Positions 5,975-8,662 of a stretch of 8,662 nt of DNA are shown piece after piece. The translations under genes and the position numbers were made by a program. The DNA is from an uncultured Clostridia bacterium (GTDB lineage: Bacteria > Bacillota > Clostridia > Oscillospirales > Oscillospiraceae), in NCBI GenBank assembly GCA_946539175.1, contig CAMNHH010000095.1, forward strand, positions 1 through 8,662. The letters run 5' to 3'. The notes beneath the pieces are model-generated. The model did not search any database and had not been told where the DNA came from. It was given only the letters and a program-made list of their open reading frames with translations. Every line of letters starts with the position of its first letter. Position 1 is the stretch's first letter.

Positions 5975-6207
5975 TCCCGGATCACCACCCATTCCTTGGA
6001 GCTGTTCTTGATGTACAGCTTTTTGTCGCCCATGCAGTAGAACATGCTGCCGGGGGCGTACTCTGCCAGGCGGGGGAGGCCGAGATCCTCCGGGGCTTCG
6101 ATGATGCCTTCGTAGACGCCGACGAACTTCGTGCCGAGGCTGCCGTCTTCCCGGCGCTGGTGCACGATGCTTCCGGCGCCTTTCAATTCTGTTCGCAATA
6201 ATGCCAA
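5971..6207 (-). CDS. Small phage tail-region protein
   Basis: A 78-residue protein of unknown function. Its C-terminal half (YAPGSMFYCMGDKKLYIKN, then KEWVVI) resembles small beta-rich proteins encoded just ahead of tail-fibre genes in Firmicutes phages. The start is TTG at 6207 with a consensus AGGAGG 7 nt upstream; no in-frame ATG has comparable support. It is the first gene of the cassette, and its leader runs about 90 nt back to the near-consensus promoter at 6307-6335. It ends in an ATGA overlap with the next gene. No membrane segment or signal peptide is seen. Confidence 0.7.
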   Translation of the reverse strand: MALLRTELKGAGSIVHQRREDGSLGTKFVGVYEGIIEAPEDLGLPRLAEYAPGSMFYCMGDKKLYIKNSSKEWVVIRE

Positions 6208-6280
6208 TTTGCTTCCTCCTTTTCTTCTTTGATGTTTGTGGCTTTCCGAACTTTTTTGTATCCAACTTTGGGCCCTTGTG

Positions 6281-6358
6281 AGATACTATTTCCTTAAGGT
6301 ATCTTAATTATATCATAAAATCAGCAAAAAGTCAAGAAAAAACATCGTTTCAAGATAC
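6281..6358. promoter_or_regulatory. Three GTATCT/AGATAC half-sites flanking the promoter
   Basis: AGATAC (6281-6286) and GTATCT (6299-6304) form a palindrome with a 12-bp gap over the predicted transcription start. A third copy, AAGATAC (6352-6358), lies beyond the -35 box and is inverted relative to 6299-6305. The similarity extends outwards: TTCC precedes and GGAA follows the outer pair at nearly equal distance. This arrangement fits a dimeric repressor binding both sides of the promoter. The regulator is not recognisable from the site. Confidence 0.5.
6307..6335 (-). promoter_or_regulatory. Near-consensus sigma-A promoter of the tail cassette
   Basis: On the minus strand TTGACT (6330-6335), a 17-bp spacer and a perfect TATAAT (6307-6312) with an extended TG just before it form one of the best promoters in the window. 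The predicted start is near 6300, inside a repeated half-site, which implies control by a repressor. Prophage late genes are usually read from far upstream, so a strong local promoter here is notable. Confidence 0.75.
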
Positions 6359-6391
6359 ATTTGGAACAAAAAAGAAAAGCACAAAGGGGTC

Positions 6392-6420
6392 TTCTCAAAA
6401 ACGGTCAACGGGTTTATAAT
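6392..6420 (+). promoter_or_regulatory. Promoter of the TetR-ABC operon
   Basis: TTCTCA (6392-6397, 4 of 6 consensus) and a perfect TATAAT (6415-6420) are 17 bp apart, giving a start near 6427 and a leader of about 55 nt before the TetR ATG at 6483. The element diverges from the tail-cassette promoter, with about 57 bp between their -35 boxes. Confidence 0.65.
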
Positions 6421-6431
6421 GGAATTGACCG
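6402..6431. promoter_or_regulatory. Probable TetR-type operator over the -10 box
   Basis: CGGTCAA (6402-6408) and its exact inverse TTGACCG (6425-6431) are separated by 16 bp containing the TATAAT box. A weaker CGGT...ACCG pair follows at 6435-6449. TetR-family repressors usually bind such palindromes at their own promoter, so self-repression of the downstream operon is the natural reading. Confidence 0.6.
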
Positions 6432-6482
6432 AGGCGGTTAATGGGACCGGAGAGAAATGATTGGAGAGGAAAGTGATCGGCC

Positions 6483-7121
6483 ATGAATGAGAAGTTTTAC
6501 GCGCTGCCGGAGAGCAGGCAGCAGGCGATTTTGAACGCGGGGTATCGGGTGTTCGCCCACAATTCCTACAAGAACAGCCCCATGAGCGAGATCGCGGGGG
6601 AGGCCGGGATCAGCAAGTCGCTGCTGTTCCACTACTTCCGAAACAAGAAGGAGCTGTACCTCTTCCTCTGGGACAAGTGCGCGGAGATCACCATCGAATA
6701 CATGACCCGCTGCGGCTGCTACGGGCAGAAGGACCTGTTCGAGAGCATGGAGCGGGGCATGCGGGCCAAGCTGGAGATCCTGCGCCGCTACCCGGACATG
6801 GGCAGCTTCACCATCAGGGCCTTCTACGAGAAGGACCCGGAGATCTGCGCCGCCATCCAGGAGAGCTACCACCGCTATTTCAATCTGAAGGCGGATCAGA
6901 CCCGGCTGAACCTGGACCCGGCCCAGTTCGTTCCTGGGTTGGACGTGGGGATGATGTACCGGGAGATGTACTGGGCCTCCGAGGGATATCTCTGGGAGCT
7001 GGTCCAGAGCGAAAACGTGAACGTGGAGCAGATGGAGCGGGATTTCACCCGGCTCATGGCCTTGTGGAGGAGCGTCTATCTGCGGAAGGAGGCGGAGCAT
7101 GGAAGCGATTCAAACCAATAA
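6483..7121 (+). CDS. TetR/AcrR-family transcriptional regulator
   Basis: A 212-residue repressor. The N-terminal helix-turn-helix is clear at residues ~14-58: QAILNAGYRVFAHNSYKNSP, then MSEIAGEAGISKSLLFHYF and the family-typical RNKKELY. Residues 60-200 are the helical ligand-binding and dimer domain, which is poorly conserved and gives no ligand clue. The ATG at 6483 is the only reasonable start: an in-frame stop lies just upstream, and GGAGAGGA precedes it at a rather long distance of about 12 nt, so translation may be modest. It overlaps the ATPase gene by 23 nt. The palindrome over its promoter suggests that it represses the whole operon and is released by a compound exported by the transporter. 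Confidence 0.85.
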   Translation: MNEKFYALPESRQQAILNAGYRVFAHNSYKNSPMSEIAGEAGISKSLLFHYFRNKKELYLFLWDKCAEITIEYMTRCGCYGQKDLFESMERGMRAKLEILRRYPDMGSFTIRAFYEKDPEICAAIQESYHRYFNLKADQTRLNLDPAQFVPGLDVGMMYREMYWASEGYLWELVQSENVNVEQMERDFTRLMALWRSVYLRKEAEHGSDSNQ

Positions 7122-7971
7122 GCTGACGAAATACTACGGCAAGGCCCGTGGCATCCTGGAGCTGGACCTTTCGGTGGAGCAGGGAGAGTTCTTCGGCTTT
7201 ATCGGACCCAACGGGGCAGGGAAGTCCACCACCATCCGGACCCTGCTGGGGCTGATCTCTCCCAGCGGCGGCAGCGCCAGGGTGCTGGGACGGGACATTC
7301 AGAAGGAGAAGCGGGAGCTTCTGGCCCGGGTGGGTTATCTGCCCGCCGAGGCCTTCTTCTATCCGGGTATGAGGGTCCGGGAGCTTCTGAAGCTCTCCGC
7401 GGAGCTGCGAAGGCGGGACTGCGCTGCCGAGGCCAGGACCCTCTGCGAGCGGCTGGAGCTGGATCCCGGCAGGAAGATCCAGGAGCTGAGCTTCGGCAAC
7501 CGGAAGAAGGTCGCCATCGTCTGCGCCCTGCAGTCGAAGCCGGAGCTGCTGATTCTGGACGAGCCCACCGGCGGCCTGGACCCCTTGATGCAGCGGGAGT
7601 TCTTTGAAATCCTCCGGGAGCGGAACCGGGAGGGGACCACGGTGTTCCTCTCCAGCCACGTGCTCTCGGAGGTCCAGCGGAACTGCCGCCGGGCCGCCAT
7701 CATCCGGGAGGGCCGGATCATCGCCTGCGACAGCGTGGAGGCCCTGGCGAAGACCAACGCCCGGCGGGTGCGCTTCCGGGGACAGGTGGAGCTGTCCGGC
7801 CTGCCGGAGCTCCGGGATCTGCGGGAAGGCGAGGACGGCGTCAGCTTCCTCTACGGCGGGGAGCTGGACCGGCTGCTGGCCTGTCTGGCGGCGGGCCGCG
7901 TGACGGAGCTCTCCATCACGGAGCCGGACCTGGAGGAGATTTTCCTCCACTACTACGGAAAGGAGGGCTGA
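7099..7971 (+). CDS. ABC transporter ATP-binding protein
   Basis: A 290-residue ATPase of the ABC-2 (drug/antimicrobial peptide export) type. It shows Walker A GPNGAGKST (36-44), signature LSFGN (130-134) in place of LSGGQ, Walker B LLILDE (150-155) with the catalytic glutamate, D-loop GLDP and switch histidine H187 in SSHVLS. The Q-loop reads GYLPAE, without the usual glutamine, a variation also seen in some relatives of this exporter group. Residues ~215-290 are the C-terminal extension common in ABC-2 ATPases. The ATG at 7099 follows AAGGAGGCGGAGC within the end of the TetR gene. It energises the permease encoded immediately downstream; the substrate is unknown. Confidence 0.9.
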   Translation: MEAIQTNKLTKYYGKARGILELDLSVEQGEFFGFIGPNGAGKSTTIRTLLGLISPSGGSARVLGRDIQKEKRELLARVGYLPAEAFFYPGMRVRELLKLSAELRRRDCAAEARTLCERLELDPGRKIQELSFGNRKKVAIVCALQSKPELLILDEPTGGLDPLMQREFFEILRERNREGTTVFLSSHVLSEVQRNCRRAAIIREGRIIACDSVEALAKTNARRVRFRGQVELSGLPELRDLREGEDGVSFLYGGELDRLLACLAAGRVTELSITEPDLEEIFLHYYGKEG

Positions 7972-7974
7972 GCC

Positions 7975-8662
7975 GTGACAATTTTGAAGCATGAGCTGCG
8001 CCGGGGCCGGGCGGCCTTCTGGATCTGGACCGGGGCCGTGGGCTTTCTGCTGGCGGTCTGCGTCTTCCTCTATCCGGAGATGAAGGGGGAGATGGAATCC
8101 GTGGGGGACATCTTCGCCTCCATGGGCTCCTTCACCGCCGCCTTCGGCATGGACCGGCTGAACTTCGGCACCCTGCTGGGCTATTACGCCATCGAGTGCG
8201 GCAACGTGCTGGGCTTGGGCGGAGCCTTCTACGCGGCCCTCACCGCCGCCTCCGCCCTCTGCAAGGAGGAGCGGGACCGCAGCGCCGACTTCCTGCTGAC
8301 CCATCCCGTCACCCGGGTCCGGGTCCTGTGGGAGAAGCTGGGGGCCGTGGCCCTGCAGATCACGTGCCTGAACGGCATCATTTTCGCCCTGTCCGTGGGC
8401 TCCATGGCCGCCATCGGGGAGCCCGTTCCCTGGAAGGAGCTGGGGCTCCTGCACCTGGCCTACTATCTGCTGCAGCTGGAGCTGGCGGGGATCCTCTTTG
8501 GGGTCTCTGCTGCCCTGCGCCGGGGCGGTGCCGCCGTGGGCCTGGGGGCGGCGGCAGGCCTCTACGCCCTGAATCTGATCGCCAATCTGACGGACTCCGC
8601 CGCCTTCCTGAAATGGATTACCCCCTACGGCTACTGCGACGGGGCCGCCATCGTCAACGACG
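7975..8662 (+). CDS. ABC-2-type permease, partial (runs off the window)
   Basis: The first 229 codons of a membrane permease, open to the window edge with no stop. GTG at 7975 lies 3 nt after the ATPase stop with AAAGGAGGGC upstream. It begins MTILKHELRRGRAAFWIWTG, the usual cytoplasmic start of ABC-2 permeases, followed by a first membrane span (~residues 15-33). An extracellular loop with FTAAFGMDRL follows, then a span near 78-95, the cytoplasmic EERDRSADFLLTHPVTR coupling segment typical of NatB/YhaP-like permeases, and further spans around 120-145, 160-180 and 187-205. Only about half of the expected protein, or slightly more, is visible. With the ATPase it would form an exporter for a lipid, peptide or drug; the specificity cannot be told. 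Confidence 0.85.
   Translation, partial: MTILKHELRRGRAAFWIWTGAVGFLLAVCVFLYPEMKGEMESVGDIFASMGSFTAAFGMDRLNFGTLLGYYAIECGNVLGLGGAFYAALTAASALCKEERDRSADFLLTHPVTRVRVLWEKLGAVALQITCLNGIIFALSVGSMAAIGEPVPWKELGLLHLAYYLLQLELAGILFGVSAALRRGGAAVGLGAAAGLYALNLIANLTDSAAFLKWITPYGYCDGAAIVND

Larger units (their letters stand above)
4150..6335 (-). mobile_element. Orphan phage tail-fibre cassette (prophage remnant)
   Basis: Five overlapping genes resemble the distal tail/adhesion end of Firmicutes phages: a small tail protein, a tail-fibre protein with a QARENIGA-type motif, a LamG-like protein, a small conserved protein and a CBM5/12-like protein. No terminase, portal, capsid, tail tube, tape measure, integrase, holin or lysin gene is in the window. 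The cassette is bounded by its own promoter (6307-6335) on one side and by the hairpin and IS110 fragment on the other. It is most simply a stranded piece of prophage; domestication is possible but unproven. Confidence 0.6.

Noticed and set aside
5276..6040. Plus-strand open frame of 254 codons across the tail-fibre genes
   Set aside because: The minus-strand frames here have overlapping starts, ribosome binding sites and phage motifs; the plus frame has none of these.
5975..6265. Upstream extension of the tail-fibre gene to a TTG at 6265
   Set aside because: It would fully overlap the 78-residue gene in another frame with Arg/His/Pro-rich sequence. The ATGA overlap at 5971-5974 gives a better start.
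6438..7100. Minus-strand open frame of 220 codons opposite the TetR gene
   Set aside because: It mirrors the TetR coding strand, is low-complexity and shows no family motif.
7054..8454. Long minus-strand open frame of 466 codons opposite the ABC genes
   Set aside because: It is antisense to two clearly recognisable ABC genes, has His/Gln/Pro/Leu-biased content with no domain, and arises from the GC-rich third positions of the opposite strand.
1..8662. CRISPR array, tRNA, rRNA, retron or diversity-generating element
   Set aside because: No regularly spaced direct repeats, cloverleaf or rRNA-like sequence, reverse transcriptase motif or template/variable repeat pair was seen.

Overview
The window looks like accessory DNA from a Gram-positive gut Clostridia-type bacterium (Oscillospiraceae or Lachnospiraceae grade). 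The reasons are strong AGGAGG-type ribosome binding sites, several TTG starts, sigma-A-type promoters, Firmicutes-type IS66 and IS110 pieces, a Firmicutes tail-fibre module, and a GC-rich ABC transporter operon. The assignment is inferred from gene content and style; there is no marker gene.

Layout. (1) Positions 53-872, minus strand: the left part of an IS66-family element, with complete tnpA, tnpB cut off about 69 codons in, and a leader that can fold into two competing hairpins. (2) Positions 1073-3502, minus strand: a two-gene operon of a class V (AGXT/PhnW-like) aminotransferase followed by a fusion of a TagD-like cytidylyltransferase with a Gfo/Idh/MocA-type oxidoreductase. A possible GNAT acetyltransferase tail lies just upstream. 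The set suggests synthesis of a CDP-activated small alcohol, possibly aminated, for a surface polymer; the product is not known. (3) Positions 3756-3977, plus strand: the first ~30 codons of an IS110-family transposase, preceded by a strongly folding leader where an IS110 bridge RNA would lie. (4) Positions 4150-6207, minus strand: five tightly overlapping phage tail-fibre/adhesion genes with no other phage genes. They have their own near-consensus promoter, flanked by repeated GTATCT/AGATAC half-sites, and end at a perfect 16-bp hairpin. (5) Positions 6392-8662, plus strand: a TetR-family regulator, an ABC ATPase and an ABC-2-type permease cut by the window end. They form a classic self-regulated efflux operon with a palindrome over the -10 box.

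Taken together, this is a patchwork of mobile-element debris around two plausibly working cargo units (the CDP-precursor operon and the ABC operon) and an orphan tail-fibre cassette. The ABC operon has a very strong preference for G or C at third codon positions; the CDP operon and the mobile fragments are more AT-rich by eye. The points most worth following are the cytidylyltransferase-oxidoreductase fusion with altered oxidoreductase motifs, the orphan IS110 leader RNA, and the promoter fused ahead of the tail cassette.
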